DNA from: Arcobacter sp.
GTDB lineage: Bacteria > Campylobacterota > Campylobacteria > Campylobacterales > Arcobacteraceae
Length of the DNA stretch: 33,068 nt
Direction of reading: 5' to 3'
NCBI GenBank assembly: GCA_024228275.1
Contig: JAAETO010000108.1
Span: 1 to 33,068 of the forward strand
The position numbers and the translations under genes were made by a program. Shown one piece after another: positions 16,555-24,184 of the stretch; position 1 is the first letter of the stretch; every line of letters begins with the position of its first letter. Below the pieces are notes generated by a model. That model saw only the letters and a program-made list of their open reading frames with translations. It was not told the DNA's origin and ran no database searches.

Positions 16555-18371
16555 TAAGAAATCTTATCAAGTTTAAAAGTATACGAAATAAATTTTTTAA
16601 ATTTATTAACAATTTTAAAACTGTCTTTTAATAGATCTCTACCAATTTTACCTAAAGTATGAGTATCAATTTCATTGTTTATCTTTTTATTATCTTGAAT
16701 TTTTGTAAGTTGAGATTTTAGTCTAAAAGTATTAAAAACTTCAAAAGCTTCAATTAATTCACTTGCCATTTCATTTGTTAATACTCCTTTTCTTTTTAAA
16801 ATTTTAATTCTTTTTATTGTAGTTGTTTCTCTTATTTTTTCTTTTAAAGCTAATGATCTAATTCCTTGTACAATTGGAAATACACCTGCTTTTTTAATAT
16901 CTATATAATGAATTTTTTTCATGAAATTAGCAACTGTTCTAGGAGTTTCAAATGCTAATGTTGATTTTGCGAAATAAGCCATGAAGATGTCTTTATCATG
17001 TAGTTTATCGAATAAATCATCTTTTAGATTAATTAATAAATCTTTGTCTCCTGCTACGGCAAACGAATCAAAAAATATCGCTAAATCCATATAGTTCTGT
17101 ATATCAGGAGCTTCAATCCATTTAGCAGTTTCATTTTTATAATCTTTTACATTTTTACACCAAAAAGGATTAGAAACCATAATATTACCTTCACAAGGTG
17201 GATATCCAAAATCAATAAGTGTTTCAGTCATTTCTTGCATGTAAGGTCTGTATTTTTCAACATCTGTTTTATTAGAAACTACAAGAGCATTATCTTGATC
17301 AGTCTTTATAATTTGTTCATTTCTTCCTTCACTTCCCATTACAATAAAACAAGCATTATCTTGTAAAGAATTTGGAACAATCAAGTCATATAATTTTTTA
17401 TAAATCTTAGTATTTAATTGTCCTATTACATTAGATATATGATGTATTTTTACACCTTTTGTATTTAAAGTTTTAATTGTACTTATAAGTTCTATACTTG
17501 CAGCTTTCAATTCTTCTTTTGTACTTGCTTTTTTTATTTTTGAGTCTACTACATACGTATGATTAGCAAAATGAGATAGAACATCAATTTGTTCTAAAAT
17601 TCCAATCATATCTCCTTCTAAGTTTATAACACCAATTCTTTTTATATTTTTTTTGATTAAAAGAGTTAATACTTCAAATAAGTAGTCATCTAAATTAACA
17701 GTTATTAATGGATAAATAGCAATATCTTTTACTGGGGTTGAAAGATCTCTTCCTTTGAGTAAAACCTTTGTTTTTAATAAAGAATCTGTAATAATTCCAT
17801 ATTGATTGTCTTTATTTTTAACAATTATTGTAGAAGTTTTAAAGTTCATTGATTTGTCAATTGCATCTAATAGTTTTGTCTCTTCTTCAACTATACAAGG
17901 AGGGTGTAAAATAGTATCACTTACTTTTGCAATCATGAATGTAGATAAGTCTGAAGTATGCTGTTTATTTTTTAGTGTTTGGAATTTATTTACTAGATCA
18001 TTTAAATAAAAGTTTTTAAATTGTTCATTATTTTCGATAAAATCTAAAAAAATTGATTTATCAATTTCATAACAAATTAAATCTTCATAAACTTTAAATC
18101 TATTTTTAGATTTAGAATATATTAATGCATTTGCATCAAAAGAGTCTTCATAATGATAGTCCATAAGAACTTCATCTTCGTTATATTCATGAACAATCCC
18201 TTTAATAATTACAAAAAAATGATTTGGTATTTTTTCTGGACTAATTAAAATTGAATCTTTTGGATAATAGGCTATATCCATATGTTTTATACATTGATCC
18301 ATTTGCGTATTCGTTAATACTTCAAAAGGGTGTATATTAGATAAAAAAGATTTTTGGTCTCTTAAACTCAT
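16554..18371 (-). CDS. CBS-domain DUF294 putative nucleotidyltransferase (module copy 2)
   Basis: This 605-residue paralogue of the gene at 14008–15849 has the same domain order: cNMP-binding-like beta-roll (about 12–125), CBS pair (about 148–270), DUF294 nucleotidyltransferase (about 325–450) and helical C-terminal domain. The motifs fall at the same residue numbers (GSEGR 346–350, D358 and D360), so there were no internal indels up to there. The opening (IHPFEVLTNTQMDQ versus IHPFENLTKIQLDE) and active site are alike while the CBS domains have diverged, which would fit different ligands. AAGGAT lies before the ATG. It is the first gene of a likely five-gene run ending in ackA-2. Minus-strand TATAAT-type boxes lie about 15–35 nt upstream, and no RTAGCAW repeat is seen there. 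Confidence 0.85.
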   Translation of the reverse strand: MSLRDQKSFLSNIHPFEVLTNTQMDQCIKHMDIAYYPKDSILISPEKIPNHFFVIIKGIVHEYNEDEVLMDYHYEDSFDANALIYSKSKNRFKVYEDLICYEIDKSIFLDFIENNEQFKNFYLNDLVNKFQTLKNKQHTSDLSTFMIAKVSDTILHPPCIVEEETKLLDAIDKSMNFKTSTIIVKNKDNQYGIITDSLLKTKVLLKGRDLSTPVKDIAIYPLITVNLDDYLFEVLTLLIKKNIKRIGVINLEGDMIGILEQIDVLSHFANHTYVVDSKIKKASTKEELKAASIELISTIKTLNTKGVKIHHISNVIGQLNTKIYKKLYDLIVPNSLQDNACFIVMGSEGRNEQIIKTDQDNALVVSNKTDVEKYRPYMQEMTETLIDFGYPPCEGNIMVSNPFWCKNVKDYKNETAKWIEAPDIQNYMDLAIFFDSFAVAGDKDLLINLKDDLFDKLHDKDIFMAYFAKSTLAFETPRTVANFMKKIHYIDIKKAGVFPIVQGIRSLALKEKIRETTTIKRIKILKRKGVLTNEMASELIEAFEVFNTFRLKSQLTKIQDNKKINNEIDTHTLGKIGRDLLKDSFKIVNKFKKFISYTFKLDKIS

Positions 18372-18489
18372 TGTTAAATCCTTAGAGATTATAATTTATA
18401 TTATATATTAAATAAGTAAAAGAATAAATTATGAAGTATGTAAATTGTTTTTTGTAAGACATTTGAGCAGTTTTATGATTTTATATTAA

Positions 18490-18517
18490 AAAAGCCAACT
18501 CTTAAGAGTTGGCTTTT
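18490..18517 (-). terminator. Rho-independent terminator after the symporter gene
   Basis: A perfect 28-bp palindrome centred on CTTAAG, with a GCCAACTC arm, lies 6 nt past the symporter stop and is followed by T's on the minus strand. It separates the symporter operon from the downstream DUF294/exonuclease genes. Confidence 0.92.
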
Positions 18518-18523
18518 AGTCTT

Positions 18524-20401
18524 TTAGTGATCGTGAGCTTCACCAGCACCAGAAGGAATTCTAATTCTTTCTACAAGATCTTGAATCTCTTGAGGAGGTT
18601 CAGGAGTCATTCTAGATACTACGAATGCAACAATTAGATGTAATAATGTACCTATTGTTCCAATTCCTGAAGGAGCAATTCCTAAGAAGTAATCTGCTTT
18701 GTCTCCACCTAAGAATACAAAGTATACAATGTACACAAATGTAAAGATTAAACCAGTTAAGATACCAGCAATGGCACCTTCTTTGTTCATTCTCTTATCA
18801 AATACACCAAGTATAATTGTTGGGAAGAATGCAGCGGCTGCTAGACCAAAGGCAAAAGCAACAACTTGAGCAACAAATCCAGGAGGGTTAATTCCTAAGT
18901 ATCCGGCCACACAAATAGCAGCTACTGCTGAAATTCTAGCCCACATTAATTCTGATTTCTCATTTAACGTAGATTTACCAGTTTCTTTGTCTTTAAATAT
19001 TACTTGACCCATTAAATCATGTGAAATTGATGAGGCAATAACAAGTAGTAATCCTGCTGCTGTAGATAAAGCTGCTGCTAGACCACCTGCTGCAATAAAT
19101 GCAATTACCCAGTTAGGTAAGTTTGCAATTTCTGGATTTGCAAGTACCATAATATCTCTATCAACATAAATTTCATTTTCAATTTTTCCATTATTTAGTA
19201 TTGGTTTACCATTTACAGTAGTTCTATTACCATTTTCAGTAACATTAGTACCATCAAATTTAGGTTTTCCTTTAGCACCATCAAATGCTTTATCTGGACC
19301 ATATTGAATTTTACCATCACCATTTCTATCTGTCCAAGCTAATAATCCACCTTGTTCCCAAGTTTTAAACCAGTTACCATTATTAGGTGTTCCATCTGCA
19401 TGTTTTAATTCACCTGCAACAAAAGCTTTATATTCAACATTTTGAACATTTTTGATTAAGTTAATTCTTGAAAATGCAGCAACTGAAGAAATAGTTGTAT
19501 ACATAATTGCAATAAATACTAAGGCCCAACCAGCAGAAACTCTAGCATCTTTAACTGTTGGAACTGTAAAGAATCTAACAATAACGTGAGGAAGACCTGC
19601 TGTTCCTAGCATTAGAGCTGTTGTTAACATAAACATATTCCATAAGTTACCTGGTTGAGTATACTCTTTAAATCCTAAGTCTGAGACGGCGGTATCTAAA
19701 GCATGTAATAAGTAAGTACCTTCAGGGATTACTTTAACACCATCATCAAATGCGAAAGTTGTTTGTGCAAAAATACCTAATTGAGGTAAGAATGTATCTG
19801 TTACTTGTAATGATAAGAAAATTGCAGGAATCATATAAGCAAAAATCATAACAACATATTGAGCTACTTGAGTATATGTTATACCTTTCATACCTCCAAG
19901 TACAGAATAGAAAAATACAATACCCATACCAATAAGTACACCTGTATTTACATCCACTTGTAAAAATCTAGAGAATACAATACCAACACCTCTCATTTGT
20001 CCAGCAACATATGTGAACGAAACGAAGATAACTGCTATTACCGCAACTGTTCTAGCCACGTCTGAGTAATATCTATCACCTACAAAATCAGGAACTGTAA
20101 ATTTACCAAACTTTCTTAAGTAAGGAGCTAATAGCATAGCAAGTAGAACGTATCCACCTGTCCATCCCATTAAATATGCACCACCATCAGAACCTTTAAA
20201 AGAGATAATACCTGCTAATGAGATAAATGATGCAGCTGACATCCAGTCTGCAGCAGTTGCCATACCATTAGCTACTGGGTGTACCCCTCCACCAGCAACA
20301 TAAAATTCTTTTGTAGAACCAGCTTTTGCCCATAATGCAATACCAATATATACTGAGAACGATATACCTACGAATAGGTAAATTAATGATTGTAATTCCA
20401 T
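18524..20401 (-). CDS. Sodium/solute symporter, VC_2705 subfamily (probable acetate uptake)
   Basis: This 625-residue inner-membrane carrier of the SSS family is related to ActP acetate permease. About a dozen hydrophobic helices are visible, with the SSS core motif AADWMSAASFISLAGIISF (about 50–68), a glycine-rich GQMRGVGIVFSR, and LPHVIVRFFTVP (about 270–281). An extracytoplasmic insert at about 312–430 carries DRNGDGKIQYGPD (358–370), an EF-hand-like calcium loop without the usual acidic twelfth residue. This insert and the adjoining small DUF4212 gene place it in the VC_2705 subfamily as I know it, not classical ActP. Acetate as substrate is inferred from pta and two ackA genes in the same block. 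It is cotranscribed with the small subunit (11-nt gap) and followed by a strong terminator. Confidence 0.9.
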   Translation of the reverse strand: MELQSLIYLFVGISFSVYIGIALWAKAGSTKEFYVAGGGVHPVANGMATAADWMSAASFISLAGIISFKGSDGGAYLMGWTGGYVLLAMLLAPYLRKFGKFTVPDFVGDRYYSDVARTVAVIAVIFVSFTYVAGQMRGVGIVFSRFLQVDVNTGVLIGMGIVFFYSVLGGMKGITYTQVAQYVVMIFAYMIPAIFLSLQVTDTFLPQLGIFAQTTFAFDDGVKVIPEGTYLLHALDTAVSDLGFKEYTQPGNLWNMFMLTTALMLGTAGLPHVIVRFFTVPTVKDARVSAGWALVFIAIMYTTISSVAAFSRINLIKNVQNVEYKAFVAGELKHADGTPNNGNWFKTWEQGGLLAWTDRNGDGKIQYGPDKAFDGAKGKPKFDGTNVTENGNRTTVNGKPILNNGKIENEIYVDRDIMVLANPEIANLPNWVIAFIAAGGLAAALSTAAGLLLVIASSISHDLMGQVIFKDKETGKSTLNEKSELMWARISAVAAICVAGYLGINPPGFVAQVVAFAFGLAAAAFFPTIILGVFDKRMNKEGAIAGILTGLIFTFVYIVYFVFLGGDKADYFLGIAPSGIGTIGTLLHLIVAFVVSRMTPEPPQEIQDLVERIRIPSGAGEAHDH

Positions 20402-20412
20402 TCTATAATCTC

Positions 20413-20667
20413 CTATTCGTGAACGCCGTATTTTTCATCAATTGCTGTCATTACTTTAACGTAAACAAAAATTAATATAACAAATACATAAATCGCACCC
20501 TGTTGTGCAAACCAAAAACCTAACTTAACGCCACTTATTTCTATTGCATTAAGTTCATTAATGAATATAATACCACAACCGTAAGAAACAACGAACCAAA
20601 CTACAAGTAGCTTTAATATCATTGAAATATTTTCTTTCCAATATGCCTGAGCTTTTTCTGGACTCAT
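20413..20667 (-). CDS. Symporter small subunit, DUF4212 family
   Basis: This 84-residue inner-membrane protein has two transmembrane helices (about 15–36, MILKLLVVWFVVSYGCGIIF, and about 50–70, FWFAQQGAIYVFVILIFVYV) and short polar ends. The YWKEN start, the central KLGFWFAQQGAIYVFV stretch and the acidic C-terminus fit the DUF4212 family, thought to be an accessory subunit of VC_2705-type sodium/solute symporters. Its actual role (assembly or gating) is unproven. It is the first gene of the symporter operon. AAAAGGAGA precedes the ATG, and the repeat-bearing promoter at 20727–20799 lies upstream. Confidence 0.88.
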   Translation of the reverse strand: MSPEKAQAYWKENISMILKLLVVWFVVSYGCGIIFINELNAIEISGVKLGFWFAQQGAIYVFVILIFVYVKVMTAIDEKYGVHE

Positions 20668-20726
20668 ATAGATCTCCTTTTATAAGTTTTACTAAAAAAC
20701 AATCTTTTTAGTATTTCAACATGGAA

Positions 20727-20799
20727 AGTATAATTATTCTAAGTAGCAAAAAAGTAGCAATTAATTTTTTTTTTAAATAGTGTAGGATTAACGTAGCAA
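20727..20799 (-). promoter_or_regulatory. Symporter operon promoter with two pairs of 11-bp-spaced direct repeats
   Basis: On the + strand GTAGCAA occurs at 20743–20749 and 20754–20760 (exact repeats, 4-bp AAAA spacer). A second pair, GTAGGAT at 20782–20788 and GTAGCAA at 20793–20799, is also 11 bp apart. On the coding (minus) strand the proximal repeat TTGCTAC ends exactly 10 nt before a TATACT -10 box (20732–20727). No -35 at normal spacing is present, as expected when an OmpR/PhoB-type activator replaces it. The likely binder is the response regulator encoded at 20833–21495. Confidence 0.68.
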
Positions 20800-20832
20800 A
20801 TAATGGTTTAAAGTACTTTTTGATGGCACTTG

Positions 20833-21495
20833 TTAGACAGAATAAAATCTGTCAATTTTATATCCTAGTCCTCTAATATTCTTAATAAAATCTTCTTTTA
20901 GTGATTTTTTGAGTCTAGATATTTCTGCCCTAATAGTAGGATTGTCAATATTCTCTCCTCCCCAAATGTCTATTCTAAATCTTTCAAAGTCAACTATCAT
21001 ATTTATGTTTAGAGCGAGTATATGGATGATATCTAACTGTTTTTTTGTTAATGTTTGAGGTTCAGAATTAAAATATAAAGTTTTCTTTTCTTTAGAGTAT
21101 GAGTAGTTTTCAGAAAATCTCATATGTGAAGTATTATTTTGATCTTTTTTTAATATTTGATTGATTTTAATTCCTAACTCTTCTAAATGAAAAGGTTTTT
21201 TTAGATATTCTCTACATCCTAAGTCATATGCCTTCGTAATATCTTCTATATCAATTAGTGCTGAAATATATATAGTAGGAATATATATCTTTCTTTTATT
21301 TAATTCTTCAAGTATTTCAAATCCATTTATTTTAGGAACATTTATATCTAATACAAGTAAATCAAAGCTTGTATCAATATTGTTTATAACGGTTTCTCCA
21401 TCAGTGTAGCTACTAATCATATGCCCAATATCTTTTAAATATTCAGATATTGCATTATTTAGCATTATTTCATCTTCAAGAAGTAATATTTTCAT
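20833..21495 (-). CDS. OmpR/PhoB-family response regulator
   Basis: This 220-residue two-component DNA-binding regulator has a receiver domain (1–115) with the acidic pocket E7/D8, phospho-acceptor D50 (LLVLDINVP), S78 and K100 (EYLKKPF). The OmpR-type winged-helix domain (about 130–218) ends in NIRGLGYKIDR. It reads from the ATG at 21495, which overlaps the end of the upstream histidine kinase gene by 20 nt, so the pair is an operon with coupled translation. It lies directly upstream of, and on the same strand as, the symporter operon, whose promoter has repeats with OmpR/PhoB spacing. Its targets probably include that promoter and pta (inference). The relationship to the gammaproteobacterial acetate regulators CrbS/CrbR is functional analogy at most: CrbR is of a different output class. 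Confidence 0.93.
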   Translation of the reverse strand: MKILLLEDEIMLNNAISEYLKDIGHMISSYTDGETVINNIDTSFDLLVLDINVPKINGFEILEELNKRKIYIPTIYISALIDIEDITKAYDLGCREYLKKPFHLEELGIKINQILKKDQNNTSHMRFSENYSYSKEKKTLYFNSEPQTLTKKQLDIIHILALNINMIVDFERFRIDIWGGENIDNPTIRAEISRLKKSLKEDFIKNIRGLGYKIDRFYSV

Positions 21496-23059
21496 TTATT
21501 TTAAACCTATAAGTGAATTTTGTATCTTTATTATTAGAGTCTAAATTTATTATAACTAAATTTTTATCACAAATTTCTTTTACAATTTTTAATCCTAAAC
21601 CAAAACCTCCACGAGAGTCATTTTCTCTATAAAAGTCATTAAAAATTTTGTCTTTGTTGTCAATTTTTTCAGAATTAGTTTTTATACTAAACTCAATAGT
21701 ATCATCATTGAAGTATGTCAATCTAATATAAATAGGTGATTTCTCAAAAGAGTACTTAATTGAATTGGAGATATTATTATCAACTATTCTTTGAAGTTCC
21801 GTTTTATTGAATTTTATGTAAATTTCTTCATCAATACTTGATATAAAAAATAATTCATTTGAAACTGCAACTCCTTGAAAAAAATCTAATCTTTCATTTA
21901 AATATTCAGAAAAATTAATATATTCTTTTGCATATTCAACTCTATTTTTTTTAATTAAATAAGACAAGTCATCATATATATATTGAATAACTTTTGTTCC
22001 TGACTCAATATTTGATATATACTTATTGTTTGGAGAGTGCATTTTTAATAAATCTATATTAGTTCTTATAACTGAAAGAGGGGTATTTATCTCATGAACA
22101 GAATGTTTTAAAAATTGTTTTTGTGAATCAATCAAGTTTGTTAACTCTTTTGTTTGTTCATCTACCTTATCTTTTAGATGAATATTCAAATCTTTTAAAA
22201 CATTATTTTTATCTTTTATATTATGCATTGCATCATAGGCATAATTTGCAATTATCTTAAACTCACCAAAGATTAGCCTATTTTGATTAATTGGATTATC
22301 ATTTTTTTGAGTTTCTTCTAAATACTTTCCAATTTCTTTTACATCATTTACAATTAATATTGTTGCATTTTTATATATGAATATAGAATATAATATTAGC
22401 ATAATTGTTAGTGTGAGCATTTGAAGTATATAATTAGAAACTTTTTTATCATATTCTTTACGTTTTATTTGCACAACTTTTTCTATTTCATCTAAGTATA
22501 TACCTTTTCCAATAGTCCAATTCCAAGGTTTATATGCTAAGGCATAGGATATTTTTAGAGCAACATTATCTATTGCTGGTTTATACCAAATATATTCAAC
22601 AAATCCACCATCTTTTTGAAGTGATATATCTATTATTTCTTTTACTACTTTTTTTCCATTATTATCAGTTAACTCATAATGGTTTTTACCGACAAAGTTC
22701 ATAGATATTGGATAATAAATTGATGTTCCATTAAATTCGTAAACAAATACATAGTCATTTATATCTTTATTATCTCTCATGAGTTCAATTGCAGTTAATA
22801 ATTCATCTTGAATCTCTTGTTCAGTTTTAATACCCTTAAATTTATCATGATAGTAACCTATAAATTGTAGTGTTTTTTTTATATCTGCTTTGATTAAATC
22901 TTTTTGCTTACTCGAATAATCTGTTTTAATAATATTGATTTTTTCTTGAAATTCGTCAAAAGCATTTTCAATAATAATAAAAGTAAAAGATGAAGTTAGA
23001 ATTACAATAAAAATAATACTATATAAAATCAGGTGGTATAAAGATTTTGCTTTTATCAT
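21476..23059 (-). CDS. Sensor histidine kinase with periplasmic Cache domain
   Basis: This 527-residue inner-membrane kinase has a first transmembrane helix (about 9–30) and a periplasmic single-Cache-type sensor (about 55–195; the closing motif KPWNWTIGKGIYLDEI is typical). A second helix (about 212–237) and a coiled-coil linker (285–318) follow. The HisKA dimerisation region has phospho-acceptor H322 (SVHEINTPLSVI), and the HATPase domain has the N-box DNNISNSIKYS (about 428–437) and GGFGLGLKIV (484–493). Bacterial Cache domains commonly bind small carboxylates or amino acids, which suits a symporter/acetate context, but the ligand is unknown. AAGGAG lies 9 nt before the ATG. It is cotranscribed with the regulator. 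A single GTAGACA (23082–23088) lies just upstream, too little to claim autoregulation. Confidence 0.93.
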   Translation of the reverse strand: MIKAKSLYHLILYSIIFIVILTSSFTFIIIENAFDEFQEKINIIKTDYSSKQKDLIKADIKKTLQFIGYYHDKFKGIKTEQEIQDELLTAIELMRDNKDINDYVFVYEFNGTSIYYPISMNFVGKNHYELTDNNGKKVVKEIIDISLQKDGGFVEYIWYKPAIDNVALKISYALAYKPWNWTIGKGIYLDEIEKVVQIKRKEYDKKVSNYILQMLTLTIMLILYSIFIYKNATILIVNDVKEIGKYLEETQKNDNPINQNRLIFGEFKIIANYAYDAMHNIKDKNNVLKDLNIHLKDKVDEQTKELTNLIDSQKQFLKHSVHEINTPLSVIRTNIDLLKMHSPNNKYISNIESGTKVIQYIYDDLSYLIKKNRVEYAKEYINFSEYLNERLDFFQGVAVSNELFFISSIDEEIYIKFNKTELQRIVDNNISNSIKYSFEKSPIYIRLTYFNDDTIEFSIKTNSEKIDNKDKIFNDFYRENDSRGGFGLGLKIVKEICDKNLVIINLDSNNKDTKFTYRFKINENITS

Positions 23060-23151
23060 AAAAAGTTACTCCTTTGTAAAAGTAGACAAGGATAACTGAA
23101 CTTTAATAAAAATGAAATGAATTTTAAAAAATTATTAAAAAAATATGTAAG

Positions 23152-23228
23152 TGGCGCGGTAGAAGGGACTCGAACCCTCGACCTCCTGCGTGACAGGCAG
23201 GCGTTCTAACCAACTAAACTACTACCGC
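23152..23228 (-). tRNA. tRNA-Asp (GTC)
   Basis: The minus strand folds into a full cloverleaf of 77 nt: acceptor GCGGTAG pairs with CTACCGC, discriminator G, and CCA is encoded. The anticodon stem CCTGC/GCAGG encloses CTGTCAC, anticodon GTC; the T-arm holds GGTTCGAGTCC. It is the last of four tRNAs in the cluster. Confidence 0.96.
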
Positions 23229-23238
23229 GCTTAAAATA

Positions 23239-23261
23239 CTAAATACAAAGTTTGTATTTAG
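23239..23261. repeat. Perfect palindrome in the tRNA-Val/tRNA-Asp spacer
   Basis: CTAAATACAAA and its complement flank a single G (11-bp arms). It sits 10 nt upstream of the tRNA-Asp 5' end on the minus strand. It could be a processing hairpin, an operator or a decayed terminator. No T-run follows, so termination is unlikely. Confidence 0.45.
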
Positions 23262-23318
23262 ATGTCACTAAATAAACATTTTAAAAACCTATGCAACTGC
23301 ATAATATGATTTTTTAAA

Positions 23319-23394
23319 TGGTGGTCGATAGAAGACTCGAACTTCTGACATCTACCTTGTAAGGGTAGCGCTCTACCAACTGAGCTAATCGACC
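23319..23394 (-). tRNA. tRNA-Val (TAC)
   Basis: The 76-nt cloverleaf on the minus strand has a 7-bp acceptor GGTCGAT/ATCGACC, discriminator A and encoded CCA. The anticodon stem CTACC/GGTAG encloses CTTACAA, giving anticodon TAC. The D-arm is the standard TAGCTCAGTTGGTAGAGC. Confidence 0.96.
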
Positions 23395-23396
23395 GA

Positions 23397-23471
23397 TGGT
23401 GACCCCTAGGAGACTCGAACTCCTGTGATTGGAATGAAAATCCAAGATCCTAACCGCTAGATGAAGGGGCC
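23397..23471 (-). tRNA. tRNA-Glu (TTC)
   Basis: The 75-nt cloverleaf on the minus strand has acceptor GGCCCCT paired with AGGGGTC (one G-U/T type pair), discriminator A and encoded CCA. The anticodon stem TTGGA/TCCAA encloses TTTTCAT, anticodon TTC. Only 2 nt separate it from tRNA-Val. It is a substrate of MnmA. Confidence 0.96.
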
Positions 23472-23502
23472 ATCTACATTAAACTTTTCCAGTGTTTAAA
23501 AC

Positions 23503-23578
23503 TGGTGACCCGTAATGGATTCGAACCATTGGCCACCTCCTTAAAAGGGAGATGCTCTACCAGCTGAGCTAACAGGTC
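23503..23578 (-). tRNA. tRNA-Lys (TTT)
   Basis: The 76-nt cloverleaf on the minus strand has acceptor GACCTGT paired with ACGGGTC (one wobble), discriminator A and encoded CCA. The anticodon stem TCTCC/GGAGG encloses CTTTTAA, anticodon TTT. It is the first tRNA behind the promoter at 23628–23656 and a substrate of MnmA. Confidence 0.96.
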
Positions 23579-23627
23579 ACTAACTTAAGAAGTCTTTTTT
23601 AAGTTGTTCTTCTTAAATTGGAGTGGA

Positions 23628-23656
23628 ATTATAATCTAAAAATATTTATTTGTCAA
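23628..23656 (-). promoter_or_regulatory. Consensus sigma-70 promoter of the tRNA cluster
   Basis: On the minus strand a perfect TTGACA (23656–23651) and a perfect TATAAT (23633–23628) are separated by exactly 17 bp, the ideal arrangement. Transcription would start near 23621 and reach tRNA-Lys after a roughly 40-nt leader. The -35 lies inside the last codons of pncC, whose stop is at 23646. Confidence 0.9.
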
Positions 23657-24152
23657 GGCTTTTTTGAAAAAATTTAAAAAGTTTTTTTAAAGAGTATTTT
23701 GCTGCTTGTATTTGTACTTCTTTTCTACTGCCTTTAAACTCGTAAACATCGATTTCTTTGTCTATATTTCTACCTTTTACACCAATAACTACAGTGCCAA
23801 TAGGTTTCTCTTTTGTTCCTCCATTTGGACCAGCAATTCCACTAATTGCTATTGCAAAATCAGCATCAAATTTTTCTATAACACCATGAAGCATTTCTTC
23901 TACAACTTGAATACTAACTGCACCATAATCTTCTAAGGTCTTTTTTTTTACATTTAGTTCTTGTTCTTTTATTTTATTTGAATATGTAATAATTGATCCA
24001 TTAAATATGTCAGAAGAACCAGATATTTCTGTTATCATAGAGGCAACTAAACCTCCTGTGCAACTTTCTGCACTAGTAAGTGACTTATTATGCTTAATTA
24101 ATAGATTTTGAAGCTCTAGCATATCTTTATTACTAAATATTGTATTATACAT
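23646..24152 (-). CDS. pncC: CinA C-terminal-type nicotinamide-nucleotide amidohydrolase
   Basis: This 168-residue stand-alone version of the CinA C-terminal domain hydrolyses nicotinamide mononucleotide to nicotinic acid mononucleotide for NAD recycling. Diagnostic segments are LTSAESCTGGLVASMIT (about 21–37), GSSDIFNGSIITYSNKIK, YGAVSIQVVEEM and AISGIAGPNGGTKEKPIGTVVIG (about 102–124). The N-terminal molybdopterin-binding-like domain of full CinA is absent, as in many PncC proteins. The basic C-terminal tail (KKLFKFFQKS) is encoded by the DNA that also carries the tRNA promoter -35. It is 65 nt downstream of mqo with an apparent terminator between, so it probably has its own promoter. Confidence 0.9.
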   Translation of the reverse strand: MYNTIFSNKDMLELQNLLIKHNKSLTSAESCTGGLVASMITEISGSSDIFNGSIITYSNKIKEQELNVKKKTLEDYGAVSIQVVEEMLHGVIEKFDADFAIAISGIAGPNGGTKEKPIGTVVIGVKGRNIDKEIDVYEFKGSRKEVQIQAAKYSLKKLFKFFQKSLDK

Positions 24153-24184
24153 ATTATAACTCTTTTAAGATAGTCTAACTTTAA

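Noticed and set aside
23082-23088. Single GTAGACA upstream of the histidine kinase as an autoregulatory site
   Set aside because: No partner repeat at 11 bp on either side, so it lacks the defining geometry seen at pta and the symporter.
23152-23578. tRNA cluster as an integration hotspot with a mobile element
   Set aside because: No integrase, direct repeat of a tRNA end or foreign-looking gene is seen on either side.
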